From positions 186,001-250,000 of the forward strand of contig NZ_JACDXV010000003.1 of NCBI RefSeq assembly GCF_015158295.1: a stretch of DNA of 64,000 nt. Reading direction: 5' to 3'. Each line of letters opens with the position of its first letter. Positions within the stretch are counted from its first letter, which is position 1. The translations under genes were made by a program, and so were the position numbers. The notes beneath the pieces were generated by a model. The model saw nothing but the letters and a program-made list of their open reading frames with translations. It was not told where the DNA came from and made no database searches. Below are positions 8,026 to 17,209 of this stretch, in pieces. Source of the DNA: Devosia faecipullorum. GTDB lineage: Bacteria; Pseudomonadota; Alphaproteobacteria; Rhizobiales; Devosiaceae.

Positions 8026-8388
8026 ATGCCACAAGCGCAGGATTATCACGGCCAATGCCATTGCGGCGCGGTCCGCTTCAGCATCCATACCGACCTTTCG
8101 GGTCTCGGCGATTGCAATTGCTCGCGCTGCCGGCGGCTGGGCTGGATCATGCAATCGGCACCCGCCGAGCAGTTCCGGCTGATCGCGGGCGCCGACAATC
8201 TCACCCTTTACCGCTTCAACAGCGAAAAGATCGAGCATCTGTTCTGCAAGACCTGCGGCATCGAGGCTTTTGCCCGCGGCATTGCCGGCGACGGCAAGGC
8301 CATGGTGATGGTCAATGTGAACTGTTTCGAGCCGGCGCCGCCCGTCGATCGCGAGAGCGTCCACCATTGGGATGGGGCAAACTTCTAA
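8026..8388 (+). CDS. GFA family (CENP-V domain) protein
   Basis: Small zinc-binding protein of 120 residues of the glutathione-dependent formaldehyde-activating enzyme family. The cysteine pattern is intact: CHCGAVRF near residue 9, CNCSRC near 35, and CKTCG near 77, the ligands for one or two zinc ions. Many family members are not formaldehyde enzymes, so the reaction is uncertain. The start at 8026 was chosen because AGGGAG precedes it by six bases; a longer reading from 7975 has no such site. It is followed closely by the tRNA-Leu gene, which has its own promoter. Confidence 0.88.
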   Translation: MPQAQDYHGQCHCGAVRFSIHTDLSGLGDCNCSRCRRLGWIMQSAPAEQFRLIAGADNLTLYRFNSEKIEHLFCKTCGIEAFARGIAGDGKAMVMVNVNCFEPAPPVDRESVHHWDGANF

Positions 8389-8406
8389 CGGAGCCAAGAA
8401 TGCGCA

Positions 8407-8435
8407 TTGACAATGGGATGGGGACGCCCTAGTTA
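8407..8435 (+). promoter_or_regulatory. Promoter of tRNA-Leu
   Basis: A perfect TTGACA (8407-8412) is followed after exactly 17 bases by TAGTTA (8430-8435), and the tRNA begins 11 bases further on. This is the best sigma-70-like promoter seen in the window. Confidence 0.75.
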
Positions 8436-8445
8436 CTCGCCCGTC

Positions 8446-8530
8446 GCCCAGATGGCGGAATTGGTAGACGCGCACGGTTCAGGTCCGTGTGCCGCAAGGT
8501 GTGAAGGTTCGAGTCCTTTTCTGGGCACCA
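8446..8530 (+). tRNA. tRNA-Leu(CAG)
   Basis: Class II tRNA of 85 bases with encoded CCA. The acceptor arm GCCCAGA pairs with TCTGGGC, the anticodon loop is TTCAGGT (anticodon CAG, decoding CUG), a long variable arm follows, and the T loop is GTTCGAGTC. CUG is the preferred leucine codon in a GC-rich genome. Confidence 0.97.
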
Positions 8531-8540
8531 ATTTCAAGCT

Positions 8541-8583
8541 AAAAGCCGCGTAATCCCAACGGATTGCGCGGCTTTTGCTTTTT
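8541..8583 (+). terminator. Intrinsic terminator after tRNA-Leu
   Basis: Stem GCCGCG-T-AATCC / GGATT-G-CGCGGC (8545-8572) with a CAAC loop, followed by TTTTGCTTTTT. It begins about 10 bases after the tRNA. Confidence 0.9.
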
Positions 8584-8622
8584 CGTCCACCGGCTGGTGG
8601 ATTGCTGGCCTGAATTTGGCGC

Positions 8623-10242
8623 CTAAAAGGGCCGGCGGCGGCGGCCGCGCCGCGAGGCCACCAGCCCCACCAGCATCCCGGCCAGGACGGCGATGAGGAA
8701 GGGCCAGTGCCGCAGCTGCGCGAAGACGGTGCCCGGCAATTTCTGATGCGGACGCAGATCGAGCACGCCCATTTCACCCGGCGTCAATTGCGCGGTGATG
8801 CGGCCCAGCGGATCGGTGGCGAAGGTGAGGCCGGTATTGGCGGCGCGCACCAGGCTCATCCCCTCTTCCACCGCGCGCAGCCGCGCATGATGGGCGTGCT
8901 GGGCCGGGCCCATCGCATAGGCGTCGAACCAGGCGTCATTGGTGAGATTGAGCAGGAATTGCGCCCCGCCCGTATCGCCCAGATCGCCTAAAAAAATGAT
9001 TTCGTAGCAGACCAGGATCAGCGCCGCCGGCGCATTGGGCAGGCTCATCAGCCGGCGGCGCATGTCGCCGGCCGACCAACCCTCGGCGCCGGGCACGAAC
9101 TGGGTCAGTCCCAATTGCGCGAAAAACGGCGCGAAGGGCAGATATTCCCCGAACGGCACCAGATGGGCCTTGTCATAGGAGGCCACCACCTCGCCGTCGC
9201 TATTGATAGCGATGACCGAATTATAGGGCGGCTGGCCCGGCGCGACGCCATCGAGCGCCAGCGGCCGGCGCGGTACTCCGGCAATGAGACTCGCCTGTTC
9301 GGGCAGCATGCGGGCGATGCGCGCCAGCGCCTCGGGATAGGTTTCGAGGAAAAACGGCAGGCTCGATTCGGGCCAGATCAGGTGGGTGATGTCCTCGAGC
9401 CCCTGATCGGCGGGGTCCATGCGCATGTCCGAGAGCATGATCAGCCGGTCCACCAGCGCCACCGGGTCGACATTGCCGAAATCGGCATGTTCATAGACCA
9501 GGGGCTGTACCAGCCGCAAAGCCATGTCCTGCCGCTCGGTCGAGACATTGCCCGCCAGCCGGTTCCAGCCAAAGCCGAGCTGGGTGGCGATGACGAGAAA
9601 AGCGAGGAAAAGCGGGGCCAACCGGCGCGACCAATTGCGCTCATCGGCGGGCCAGACCAAAGACGGCGTCATGGCGAGGAGCGGCGCGAGAAAGCTCAGT
9701 CCATAGACGCCGATGATGGAAGCCAATTGCATCATCTCGTCGGTGCCGGTGAGGCTGTAGCCCAAAAGATCGAAGGGAAAGCCGGTAAAGAGGTGGCCGC
9801 GCGCGAATTCGGCGGCCCCGAGCCAGGCGGCCAGGGTCAGGATGCGGGTCCAGCCATGGCTCCAGAACAGATGCGCCAACGCGCTGGCCAGCCCCCAGAA
9901 CAGGGCGATCAGCGCCGCAAGGCCGGCAATGGCGAAGGGCATGGCCGCCAGAACCCAGCCGCCATCGACGAAGAAGGCGGCGCCCAGCCAGTGAAAGGCG
10001 ACGAGAAAATAGCCCCAGCCAAAGGCAAAACCGATGGTAAAGGCCGGCCCGAACAGGCGCCGCCAGCCGCGAAGGCGTTCCGCGCCATCCAGCGCCCAGA
10101 CCCAGACCGGCATGGCGAGGAACAGGAGCGGCAGCAGGAAAAATGGCGGCGCCGAAAGACCGGCCAGCGCCCCAGCCACGAACAGCAGCAGGAAGCGGCG
10201 CCAGTTCTGGCTCAGCATGGCGGTTTCGGCCAGCCAGGTCAT
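8623..10242 (-). CDS. lnt: Apolipoprotein N-acyltransferase
   Basis: Inner-membrane enzyme that adds the third acyl chain to the N-terminal cysteine of lipoproteins. Length 539 residues. About six N-terminal hydrophobic helices are followed by a periplasmic nitrilase-like domain. The catalytic triad motifs are visible: Glu in LIWPESSLPFF, Lys in YDKAHLVPFGEYLPF, and Cys in LILVCYEIIF. A final helix near the C-terminus precedes a basic tail (RRGRRRRPF). The start at 10242 is the first ATG; an internal ATG eight codons later is possible. It is divergent from tsaB and appears to be a single-gene unit. Confidence 0.95.
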   Translation of the reverse strand: MTWLAETAMLSQNWRRFLLLFVAGALAGLSAPPFFLLPLLFLAMPVWVWALDGAERLRGWRRLFGPAFTIGFAFGWGYFLVAFHWLGAAFFVDGGWVLAAMPFAIAGLAALIALFWGLASALAHLFWSHGWTRILTLAAWLGAAEFARGHLFTGFPFDLLGYSLTGTDEMMQLASIIGVYGLSFLAPLLAMTPSLVWPADERNWSRRLAPLFLAFLVIATQLGFGWNRLAGNVSTERQDMALRLVQPLVYEHADFGNVDPVALVDRLIMLSDMRMDPADQGLEDITHLIWPESSLPFFLETYPEALARIARMLPEQASLIAGVPRRPLALDGVAPGQPPYNSVIAINSDGEVVASYDKAHLVPFGEYLPFAPFFAQLGLTQFVPGAEGWSAGDMRRRLMSLPNAPAALILVCYEIIFLGDLGDTGGAQFLLNLTNDAWFDAYAMGPAQHAHHARLRAVEEGMSLVRAANTGLTFATDPLGRITAQLTPGEMGVLDLRPHQKLPGTVFAQLRHWPFLIAVLAGMLVGLVASRRGRRRRPF

Positions 10243-10435
10243 GGGCGGAAACGGGGCGAATCAAATAGCATGCGGGCAAGGTGGTGCCAGCCGGGTTGAG
10301 CGTCAAGGCGGTGGACTCGGGTCCGCCGCAGGATTAGGAGTGCGGCGAAGTCCTAGGAGGCCGGTCCCGGCCTTCGGCCGAACGCCATGAGCAAGAAGGC
10401 CGTGGGCGCCCTGCGCGAGCGGTACAGGATAATTG

Positions 10436-11047
10436 ATGACCCAGCCGATCACCCTCGCTATCGACACCGCCGCGCCGCGGCTGCAATTGGCGCTGGCCCT
10501 GACCGACGGGCGCGTCGATATGCTGGTGGAAGACCTCGCCAAGGGCCACGCCGAAATTCTTTTCGAGCGCATCGCCATTCTGCTCGGGCGCAACAATATC
10601 GCCTATCCGGATCTGGAAAGGATCGCCGTCACCACCGGCCCCGGCTCCTTTACCGGCCTGCGCATCGGCCTCTCCGCGGCGCGCGGCCTGGGTCTGGCGC
10701 GACACATTCCCGTGCTCGGCATTCCCAGCCTTCTGGCCATCTCGCTGGGCGCACCGGCGGGGCCGGTCGCGGTTCTGGTCGATGCAAGGCGCGGCGAAGC
10801 CTACCTCGAAACCTTTCCCGCCCCGGGCGTAATCGGGGAGGGTCCGCGCCTCGTTCCCATCGAGAGCGCCCGCGCCGCGATTGCTGCCAATGCCCTGCTC
10901 ATCCAATCCCCCTTTGCCGCCATCGGGGCGATGGCCCGTTTCGCCGCCGGGGCCGACCCTTCGGCCTTCCCACCCCATGCCGCCTATATAAGGGATGCCG
11001 ATGCCAAGCCGCAGGACGCGGCGCGGATCATAAGGCGCGCGCCATGA
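10436..11047 (+). CDS. tsaB: tRNA threonylcarbamoyladenosine biosynthesis protein TsaB
   Basis: Partner of TsaD in making the t6A modification of ANN-decoding tRNAs. Length 203 residues. The ASKHA fold start LAIDTAAPRLQLAL is at residues 6-19, and the conserved TTGPGSFTGLRIGLSAARGL is at about 64-83. ATG at 10436 was chosen over the TTG directly before it; AGGAT lies upstream. Its stop codon overlaps the start of rimI by four bases, so the two genes are translationally coupled, an arrangement common in bacteria. Confidence 0.95.
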   Translation: MTQPITLAIDTAAPRLQLALALTDGRVDMLVEDLAKGHAEILFERIAILLGRNNIAYPDLERIAVTTGPGSFTGLRIGLSAARGLGLARHIPVLGIPSLLAISLGAPAGPVAVLVDARRGEAYLETFPAPGVIGEGPRLVPIESARAAIAANALLIQSPFAAIGAMARFAAGADPSAFPPHAAYIRDADAKPQDAARIIRRAP

Positions 11048-11523
11048 TCAAGCTCTGGATGGCCCCGGGCGGGCTGCATGTCGAGCCGGGCGAAGCCCGC
11101 GACGCCAGGGATCTCGCCCGCATCCACGCGCAGAGCTTTTATCGCGGCTGGCCGGTCGAGGAATTCGCCCGCTTTCTCGATGACAAGGCGAGCCCGGTCT
11201 ATATTGCCTGCGACGCGCGGCGGCGCATTGCCGGCTTCGCGCTGATCCGCACCGTGCTGGATGAAAGCGAATTGCTCTCCATCGCCGTCGATCCGAAATG
11301 GCGCGGCAAGGGTATTGGCCGGGCGCTGCTGGACGCGGCTTTCGTCGATCTCATGCATTCGCCGGCACGGCGCATGTTTCTCGAAGTGGACGAGCAGAAC
11401 CTCGCGGCGATCCGCCTCTATCGAAAACTGGGTTTTGCCACCATATCGTCGCGAAAAGGCTATTATCCGCGCCCCGATGGGTCGGCGGCCACCGCGCTTG
11501 TCATGGCGCGCGATCTTGGTTAA
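11044..11523 (+). CDS. rimI: Ribosomal protein alanine N-acetyltransferase RimI
   Basis: GNAT acetyltransferase of 159 residues that acetylates the N-terminus of ribosomal protein S18 (or a related substrate). The acetyl-CoA loop is WRGKGIGRALLDAA at about 85-98, followed by FLEVDEQNLAAIRLYRKLGF, the typical RimI motif B region. The start is the ATG overlapping the tsaB stop (ATGA). The tsaB-rimI pair is conserved in many bacteria and supports this name over a generic acetyltransferase. Confidence 0.92.
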   Translation: MIKLWMAPGGLHVEPGEARDARDLARIHAQSFYRGWPVEEFARFLDDKASPVYIACDARRRIAGFALIRTVLDESELLSIAVDPKWRGKGIGRALLDAAFVDLMHSPARRMFLEVDEQNLAAIRLYRKLGFATISSRKGYYPRPDGSAATALVMARDLG

Positions 11524-11559
11524 CCCCCTCGACAACAGAATTTGCCCGGGAGGCTTGGC

Positions 11560-11994
11560 GTGAGCAAGAACCCGTCCGAACCCACTTTGGAAGAAGCCTG
11601 CGTCGCCCATGGCATGCGCATGACCGATCAGCGCCGCGTCATCGCCCGGGTGATCGAAGCCGCGCTCGACCATCCCGATGTCGAGGAGCTCTATCGGCGC
11701 GCCTCGGCCATCGATGCGCGCATTTCCCTCTCGACCGTCTATCGCACCGTCAATCTCTTCGAGGAGGCGGGGCTGGTCACCAAGCATGATTTCAAGGATG
11801 GCCGCGCCCGGTTCGAGCTGATCCCGGACGAGCACCACGACCACCTCATCGACATCCGCACCGGCAAGGTCATCGAATTCCGCAATGAGGAGATCGAGGC
11901 CATCCAGGAAGTGATCGCCAAAAAGCTCGGCTACCGGCTGGTCGATCACCGGCTGGAGCTTTACGCCGTGCCCATCGGCGACAAGAAAGCCTGA
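11560..11994 (+). CDS. mur: Fur family metalloregulator, probably Mur (manganese-responsive)
   Basis: Ferric uptake regulator family protein of 144 residues. The winged helix includes GMRMTDQRRVIARVI and ISLSTVYRTVNLFEEAGLV. The metal-binding histidine cluster reads DEHHDHLIDIRTGKVIEF. No cysteine is present in the place of the structural CxxC zinc site of E. coli Fur, which matches the rhizobial Mur/Fur subgroup that responds mainly to manganese. The assignment to Mur instead of iron-responsive Fur is inference. GTG at 11560 is preceded by GGGAGG. It is 12 bases from plsC and probably co-transcribed. Confidence 0.85.
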   Translation: MSKNPSEPTLEEACVAHGMRMTDQRRVIARVIEAALDHPDVEELYRRASAIDARISLSTVYRTVNLFEEAGLVTKHDFKDGRARFELIPDEHHDHLIDIRTGKVIEFRNEEIEAIQEVIAKKLGYRLVDHRLELYAVPIGDKKA

Positions 11995-12005
11995 GAGCTT
12001 TTCCG

Positions 12006-12821
12006 ATGATCTTCCGCGTCCTGTTCTTCGTTTTCGTCTTCCTGCCCTTCCTGTTGGTGGTGATCCCCTCGCAGGCGCTGATCGTCGCGCTGGGCCTGCC
12101 GATCTGGCCCGTCCTGCCGCGCCTGTTCCATCGCCTCGGCTGCGTATTTCTGGGCCTGCGCATCACCCTTATCGGCGCGCCGGCCACCGGGCGCTCGACG
12201 CTATTGGTCTCGAACCATATTTCCTGGACCGACATCGTCGCCATCGGCTCGGTGGCTGATGTCACCTTCGTGGCCAAGAAGGAAATCCGCGACTGGCCTT
12301 TTGTGGGCATGATGGCCAATCTGCAAAAGACCATCTATGCCGACCGCACCCGCCGCTCGGCCACCGGCAAGACCGCCGAGGCCATGGGCAATCACATGGC
12401 CGACGGCAATGCCGTATTGCTGTTCGCCGAGGGCCAGTCCGACATCGGCACCCATGTGCTGCCCTTCCGCTCGGCCCTGATCGGGGCCGCCCAGCATGCC
12501 ATGATCGAAGCGGGGGCGCGCGACGTGGTCATCCAGCCCGTGACCATCGCCTATACCAAATTGCAGGGTCTGCCGGTCAGCCGCAACGAGCGTTCGCTGA
12601 TCGCCTGGATCAAGTCCAAGTCGGTCCGGCAGAATATTGCCGAAATCCTCACCGGGCCGGCCAAGGACGTGGTCGTGGCCTTCGGCGAGCCGATGCCGCT
12701 CAATGCCGGCGACGACCGCAAGGCGGTGAGCAAAGCCGCCGAAAATCAGGTACGCGCCATGCTCGTCGCCCTCAATCGCGGCGGCGCCCTGCCAGCCAAT
12801 GAAGGCAATCGACAGGCATAG
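12006..12821 (+). CDS. 1-acyl-sn-glycerol-3-phosphate acyltransferase family protein (PlsC/OlsA-like)
   Basis: Membrane-associated acyltransferase of 271 residues. An N-terminal hydrophobic segment (about 3-30) is followed by the PlsC domain. The catalytic motif is NHISWTD (HxxxxD), and the second motif reads LLFAEGQSD instead of the usual FPEGTRS. It could make phosphatidic acid or acylate lyso-ornithine lipid; rhizobial OlsA proteins have a similar form and are often encoded near fur/mur genes. It follows the Mur gene by 11 bases. Confidence 0.88.
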   Translation: MIFRVLFFVFVFLPFLLVVIPSQALIVALGLPIWPVLPRLFHRLGCVFLGLRITLIGAPATGRSTLLVSNHISWTDIVAIGSVADVTFVAKKEIRDWPFVGMMANLQKTIYADRTRRSATGKTAEAMGNHMADGNAVLLFAEGQSDIGTHVLPFRSALIGAAQHAMIEAGARDVVIQPVTIAYTKLQGLPVSRNERSLIAWIKSKSVRQNIAEILTGPAKDVVVAFGEPMPLNAGDDRKAVSKAAENQVRAMLVALNRGGALPANEGNRQA

Positions 12822-12873
12822 CCATCACGCCCCGACCCGTCCGGGCAATCGCGGGTACAATTCTGCATTCCGC

Positions 12874-12904
12874 CGTCATTGCCGGGCTGGTCCGGGCAAT
12901 CCAT
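12874..12904. repeat. Dispersed palindromic repeat, copy B
   Basis: CGTCATTGCCGGGCTGGTCCGGGCAATCCAT, one arm of the repeat family, in the gap after the acyltransferase gene. A second, weaker arm (CCCGTCCGGGCAATCGCGGG) lies at about 12836-12855. Confidence 0.7.
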
Positions 12905-12942
12905 TTCCCCGAATTTTCTGCCCTACCACATGCCCGGCGCGG

Positions 12943-13293
12943 TCAGGCGGAGGGCGAGGATGACAGGCGCTGCTTGAGGCGGCCGACAATATCGGCGGCC
13001 TTGACCATCAGCGCCAGATCGATGTCCTGTTCGCTCATGGCTTGGGTCACATCGGTCCAGACCGGCACCACAAGCTCGTGCCGCACCTCCCGCCCGTCGA
13101 TATTTTCGGTGAGCACGGCCCGCACCTTGCCGGTCACGCGATCCTGGAGGCGCGGATGGGCCTCTTTTTCGGCCAGGGCAATGTCGATCAATTCAAGAGT
13201 CAATTCCGGCTCCGTGGGAGCCGCCGCCGGCCAGACTGGCTTCGGACGGATCACCCGGCAAATAACGTTGCTGCGGCGATGGGGTTTCACCAT
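12943..13293 (-). CDS. Hypothetical protein
   Basis: Unrecognised protein of 116 residues. The N-terminus is basic (MVKPHRRSN), and the rest is acidic and helical with a short beta region (VRAVLTENIDGREVRHELVVPVW). No signal peptide, membrane helix or known motif is visible. Codon use looks like that of neighbours, and it is the most protein-like reading in a stretch with no other gene. It lies between the repeat copy at 12874 and a 170-base gap before pncB in which I see nothing clear. The existence of the gene is likely but not certain. Confidence 0.5.
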   Translation of the reverse strand: MVKPHRRSNVICRVIRPKPVWPAAAPTEPELTLELIDIALAEKEAHPRLQDRVTGKVRAVLTENIDGREVRHELVVPVWTDVTQAMSEQDIDLALMVKAADIVGRLKQRLSSSPSA

Positions 13294-13465
13294 CGCCTTG
13301 TTGTCGGTCCGACCTGTTGCGAAAGCGCATCACGCCCGGAGCGGGAGGTGAAGCAGGGGACGAGGCCGAAATGTCAGCGGAACCCGCTTAGTCCGATTCC
13401 ACCGCTGTTAAAAGCCCTACGAAAGCGGCAAAAAACGGTCATCAGACCAAAAATACGGCTCGGTC

Positions 13466-14773
13466 TTAGACCTTGACCGCATATTCCACCCGCCCATCAT
13501 CCCCGAAGACGCGCAGATAGCGCTCGATTTCGGCGGCATCGCCAGTGGCCTTGGCGGGATTGTCCGAGAGCTTGACCGCCGGGCGGCCATTGGCTTCAGA
13601 CACTTTGGCGACGATGGAAATGGGTTTGAGTCGGGCATTGGGCGCGGGCGCGCAATCCTCGAAATCATTGGTCAGATTGGTGCCCCAGCCAAAGGCCATG
13701 CGCACCCGACCGTCAAAATGCAGATAGGCGTCCTCGATCATTTCCACGTCGAGCCCGTCGGAAAAGATCAGCAGCTTGTCCTTGGGGTCGCGACCGCGCT
13801 CCTGCCAGAACTGGATGATCCTCTCGCCCCCTTCGATGGCCGGAGCGCTGTCGGGACGGAAGCCGGTCCAGTCGGCCACCCAGTCCGGCGCGTCGCGCAG
13901 GAAGGCATCGGTGCCGAAGGCGTCGGGCAGAACGATCAGCAGATTGCCGCCATAATAGCTCTTCCAGTCCTGCAGGACCCGATAGGGGGCCTCGCGCAAT
14001 TCCTGGTCGGAGCGGGCGAGCGCCGCCAGCACCATGGGCAATTCATGGGCATTGGTGCCGAGCGCTTCGAGATCGGTGTCCATGGCGAGCTTGACATTGG
14101 AGGTGCCGGTGAAGTTTTCCCCGATCCCTTCCTTGAGCGCCTCGACGCACCAGCGCTGCCAGAGGAAGGAATGGCGGCGCCTGGTGCCGAAATCGGAAAT
14201 CTTGAGATCGGGCAGCTTTTGCAGCCGCTCGACCTTTTCCCACATCTTGGCCTTGGCGCGGGCATAGAGCACGTCGAGCGTGAAGGGGCCATATTGCTTC
14301 ATCGCCGCGCGGGAGCGCAATTCGTTGATGATGGCGAGGGCGGGGATTTCCCACATCGTGGTCTCGAGCCAGAGGCCGGGAAATTCCAGGACGAATTGCC
14401 CGTCGCGCTTTTCGAGCCGGTATTCGGGCAGCTGGAAATTTTCCAGCCAGCGCAGGAAGCCGGGCTGGAAGATCTGCCGGCTGCCGTAAAAAGTATTACC
14501 GGCCAGCCAGATCATTTCCTTCTTGGAAAAGCGCAGGGTGCGGCAATGATCGAGCTGGGCGCGCAATTCCTCGATATCGATCTCCTCGGCCAGCCGCACC
14601 GCACGGGTGCGGTTGATCAGGCTGAACGTGGCCTCGACCCGGGGATAGAGGCCCCAGATCATCTGCAACATCAGGAGCTTGTAGAAATCGGTATCGAGCA
14701 GGCTCCGAACGATCGGATCGAGCTTGAAGGTGTGATTGTAAACCCGGCGGGCAATATCGGTATAGGTGGCCAT
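13466..14773 (-). CDS. pncB: Nicotinate phosphoribosyltransferase
   Basis: Converts nicotinate and PRPP to nicotinate mononucleotide in NAD salvage. Length 435 residues, as usual for PncB. The N-terminus has [15 protein letters not shown], the typical substrate-binding start; FGTRRRHSF lies near the phosphorylated-histidine region, GTSNV near 228, and the phosphate-binding part IFSDGLDVE with [10 protein letters not shown] near 380-392. The ATG at 14773 is used because a longer reading would run into the neighbouring nagZ-like gene. Last gene of the long minus-strand run. Confidence 0.95.
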   Translation of the reverse strand: MATYTDIARRVYNHTFKLDPIVRSLLDTDFYKLLMLQMIWGLYPRVEATFSLINRTRAVRLAEEIDIEELRAQLDHCRTLRFSKKEMIWLAGNTFYGSRQIFQPGFLRWLENFQLPEYRLEKRDGQFVLEFPGLWLETTMWEIPALAIINELRSRAAMKQYGPFTLDVLYARAKAKMWEKVERLQKLPDLKISDFGTRRRHSFLWQRWCVEALKEGIGENFTGTSNVKLAMDTDLEALGTNAHELPMVLAALARSDQELREAPYRVLQDWKSYYGGNLLIVLPDAFGTDAFLRDAPDWVADWTGFRPDSAPAIEGGERIIQFWQERGRDPKDKLLIFSDGLDVEMIEDAYLHFDGRVRMAFGWGTNLTNDFEDCAPAPNARLKPISIVAKVSEANGRPAVKLSDNPAKATGDAAEIERYLRVFGDDGRVEYAVKV

Positions 14774-14864
14774 TGTCGTCCCACTTCGCGCCCGCTTTTG
14801 TAGCGCGCCAGCCCCGGAATTGTGAAGGACGGAAGCGAGGGGATCGGTTCCGTACCTGTCCGGC

Positions 14865-16538
14865 TCAATAACGACCCTGCTCGCTGCCGCAGAAGGGGTC
14901 CACCGGGCTGGTGCCGGCAAAGGGCGCGCGGCCCATCAGCGCCTCGAGCACGGCCACCTGCATGTCCTCATTGCTGCCATAGGCATTGACATAGGTGGGC
15001 ACGCGCGGCGCGTCATGCAGGTAATAGGGAAAGCCCAGCGACACCATGAGCGTGGGCACGTCGTGCCAATAGCGTTTCATGGCGCCGAAGACCGAGCCGG
15101 TCAGTTCCCGCCAATTGAGGAAGATGCGCTGGCGCGTCAGCAGCGTCTCCTCGGCCAGCAAATAGAGCACGAGGTCGAAGTCCCGGACATCGACCGCCAT
15201 GCCGGGCGCATATTCGGTCACCTCGAACCCCTCCTCGCGCAACAGGTCGGGCAGCGAGAGCGGTAGCGGCATTGGCGCGAAAGGCTGCACCGCGCCGGTC
15301 GAGAAGATGAGGATGCGCCTGTGCCGGGCCGGTGACAGCGGCAAGAGGTTCTGCACATCCTTGACCAGGGTCGGCACGCGGGCAGTCACCGCCCTGGCCT
15401 TCTCCCGGCTCTCGGGTCGCCCGATGATCGCCTTGGCCTGATCGAGGCTCGGCTCGGCTCGCTCGGGCCGGTGCAGGCCCAGGGCTGCCTTGAGACCGAG
15501 AATGCGGGTCACCGCCTCGTCCACCCGCTCCTGGCTCAGCCTGCCATCGGCGACCGCCTTGACCAGATACATGAGGTCGGCACTGGCATCGTCGGAGAAC
15601 AGGATCACGTCGCAGCCGGCAATGATGCATTGGGGGATGATGTCCTCGCGCTTCCCCCAATCGCCGAAACCGGCCATGGGCGTGGCGTCCGAGACGATAA
15701 GGCCGTTAAAGCCCAGTTTCTCGCGCAACAGATTCTGGTTGAGAACCGGGCTCAGCGTCGCCGGCCGGAAGGCCTCGGCCCCGGCCTCGGGATCGAGTTC
15801 GCGCACGAAGGCGGGAAAGGCGATATGGGCGCTCATCACGCTCATCACCCCGGCTTCGATGGCGGCGCGATAGAGCGGGCCGAAGGTTTGTTCCCATTCC
15901 GCCAGCGTCAGCGGATTGATCGTCGTCACCAGATGCTGGTCGCGGTCGTCATAGCCTTCGCCGGGCCAATGCTTGACCGTGGCGGCGACGCCCGCCTGCT
16001 GGAACGCGGCGATCTGGGCCAAAGCGTGGCGCTTGATCCGCTCGACATCGGAGCCATAGGACCTGGTGCCGACAATGGCGCTCTGCCAGGCGCTATTGAT
16101 GTCGATGACCGGGGTGAAGCTCCAGTTGAGCCCCACGGCGCGGGCCTCCTCGGCCATGATGGTGGAAATCGCCGTCGTGGCCTCCACATCGTCCACCGCC
16201 GCAAGACCCAGCGGATTGGGCACTTCGGTGCCGAAGGGCAGGCTCATGCGGCTGCCTTCGAGATCGGCGCTGACCAGCAAAGGCACCGAGGCGGCACTAT
16301 CGAGCTGGCGCATCAGTCCGATTTCGGCGGCGAGATCGCTCGAATAGATGCGGGTGACCCCGCCCGGCCGGAAACTGGCCAGCGACGCCAAAGCGGCCTC
16401 CGGTGCCTCGCGCGACAGCAGCACGAAAAGCTGGGCCAGCCTGTCGCGCGGCGACAGCGCCTCGCGGGTTTCATGCACCCAGGCAATGGACGCAGCATCG
16501 AGATGAAACGGCGCCGCGGCAAGATCGATATTGGCCAA
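14865..16538 (-). CDS. nagZ: Glycoside hydrolase family 3 protein (NagZ-like beta-N-acetylhexosaminidase)
   Basis: Likely cleaves GlcNAc from anhydromuropeptides in peptidoglycan recycling. Length 557 residues, longer than single-domain NagZ (about 340) and resembling the two-domain Bacillus type. The GH3 barrel shows [22 protein letters not shown] (the Asp-x-His catalytic dyad is DQH) and the nucleophile region [13 protein letters not shown]. The GHG of the common motif is GEG here. I chose TTG at 16538, preceded by GGGGAG. A longer reading to 16811 would pass through the trxA terminator and is rejected. There is no signal peptide, so it is cytoplasmic. The murU-like gene in the same gene run supports this role; another GH3 activity is possible. 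Confidence 0.78.
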   Translation of the reverse strand: MANIDLAAAPFHLDAASIAWVHETREALSPRDRLAQLFVLLSREAPEAALASLASFRPGGVTRIYSSDLAAEIGLMRQLDSAASVPLLVSADLEGSRMSLPFGTEVPNPLGLAAVDDVEATTAISTIMAEEARAVGLNWSFTPVIDINSAWQSAIVGTRSYGSDVERIKRHALAQIAAFQQAGVAATVKHWPGEGYDDRDQHLVTTINPLTLAEWEQTFGPLYRAAIEAGVMSVMSAHIAFPAFVRELDPEAGAEAFRPATLSPVLNQNLLREKLGFNGLIVSDATPMAGFGDWGKREDIIPQCIIAGCDVILFSDDASADLMYLVKAVADGRLSQERVDEAVTRILGLKAALGLHRPERAEPSLDQAKAIIGRPESREKARAVTARVPTLVKDVQNLLPLSPARHRRILIFSTGAVQPFAPMPLPLSLPDLLREEGFEVTEYAPGMAVDVRDFDLVLYLLAEETLLTRQRIFLNWRELTGSVFGAMKRYWHDVPTLMVSLGFPYYLHDAPRVPTYVNAYGSNEDMQVAVLEALMGRAPFAGTSPVDPFCGSEQGRY

Positions 16539-16671
16539 AGGCGGGCTCCCCGTCCGGTTTTTCTCGCCCCTGTTTAGCAGGGCCGATGGGACAGGAACAA
16601 GGCAGGGAGCGAGCCGCAGGGGCCGGAACCATCCGCGATCCCCATGCGCATGGCGTTTGCCGATCAAGCAC

Positions 16672-16709
16672 CCCCAAACAAAAACACCGCCGGAGCCTCC
16701 GGCGGTGTT
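16672..16709 (-). terminator. Intrinsic terminator of trxA
   Basis: Perfect 13-bp inverted repeat, AACACCGCCGGAG (16683-16695) and CTCCGGCGGTGTT (16697-16709). On the minus strand it is followed by TTTTTGTTTGGGG. It lies 46 bases after the trxA stop. Confidence 0.93.
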
Positions 16710-16755
16710 GGTTCGTCTGCAATGGTCCGGCCAAAAGTTCGGGCCGGAAAATTCC

Positions 16756-17079
16756 TCAGGCGGCGTGGCCTTCGAGCCATTTGCTGAGGCCCGCCTTGGG
16801 GGTGCCGGCACCGATCTTCATGTCGGCGGCTTCCCCGTTCTTGAACAGGATCATGGTGGGGATGGAACGCACGCCATATTGGGCGGCAATGCCGGGATTT
16901 TCGTCGACATTGAGCTTGACGATCTTCACCTTGCCTTCCAGTTCGCTGGACAATTCGTCCAGAACCGGGGCGATGGCCCGGCAGGGGCCGCACCATTCGG
17001 CCCAGAAATCAACGAGCACCGGTTCGTTGGACTGGAGGACTTCCTGGCCGAAAGTGGCTTCGGAAACGGCTTTAGTCAT
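16756..17079 (-). CDS. trxA: Thioredoxin
   Basis: Cytoplasmic disulfide reductase of 107 residues. The active site WCGPCR is at about 30-35 in the usual sequence [19 protein letters not shown], and the cis-proline region is [12 protein letters not shown]. It ends with a perfect hairpin terminator. It follows addA with a 130-base gap, a neighbour pair common in Hyphomicrobiales, and probably has its own promoter in that gap. Confidence 0.97.
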   Translation of the reverse strand: MTKAVSEATFGQEVLQSNEPVLVDFWAEWCGPCRAIAPVLDELSSELEGKVKIVKLNVDENPGIAAQYGVRSIPTMILFKNGEAADMKIGAGTPKAGLSKWLEGHAA

Positions 17080-17209
17080 GTTGCGTGCCTTCTTGGTAAC
17101 GCGCCTCCCGCCCGCTCGGGCCGGGGAGACGCCAGAATATCGGTTCCGGGCATATCCCCCGGAAAGCCTTCGTCTTTGCTCCCAGAACTGGGAAGAGTCC
17201 AGTCCCGGT

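Noticed and set aside
13294-13465. Additional small gene before pncB
   Set aside because: The available frames are short, lack start signals and have no protein-like composition.
16539-16811. N-terminal extension of the NagZ-like protein
   Set aside because: It would translate through the trxA terminator and has an unlikely composition; a TTG with a good ribosome site fits better.
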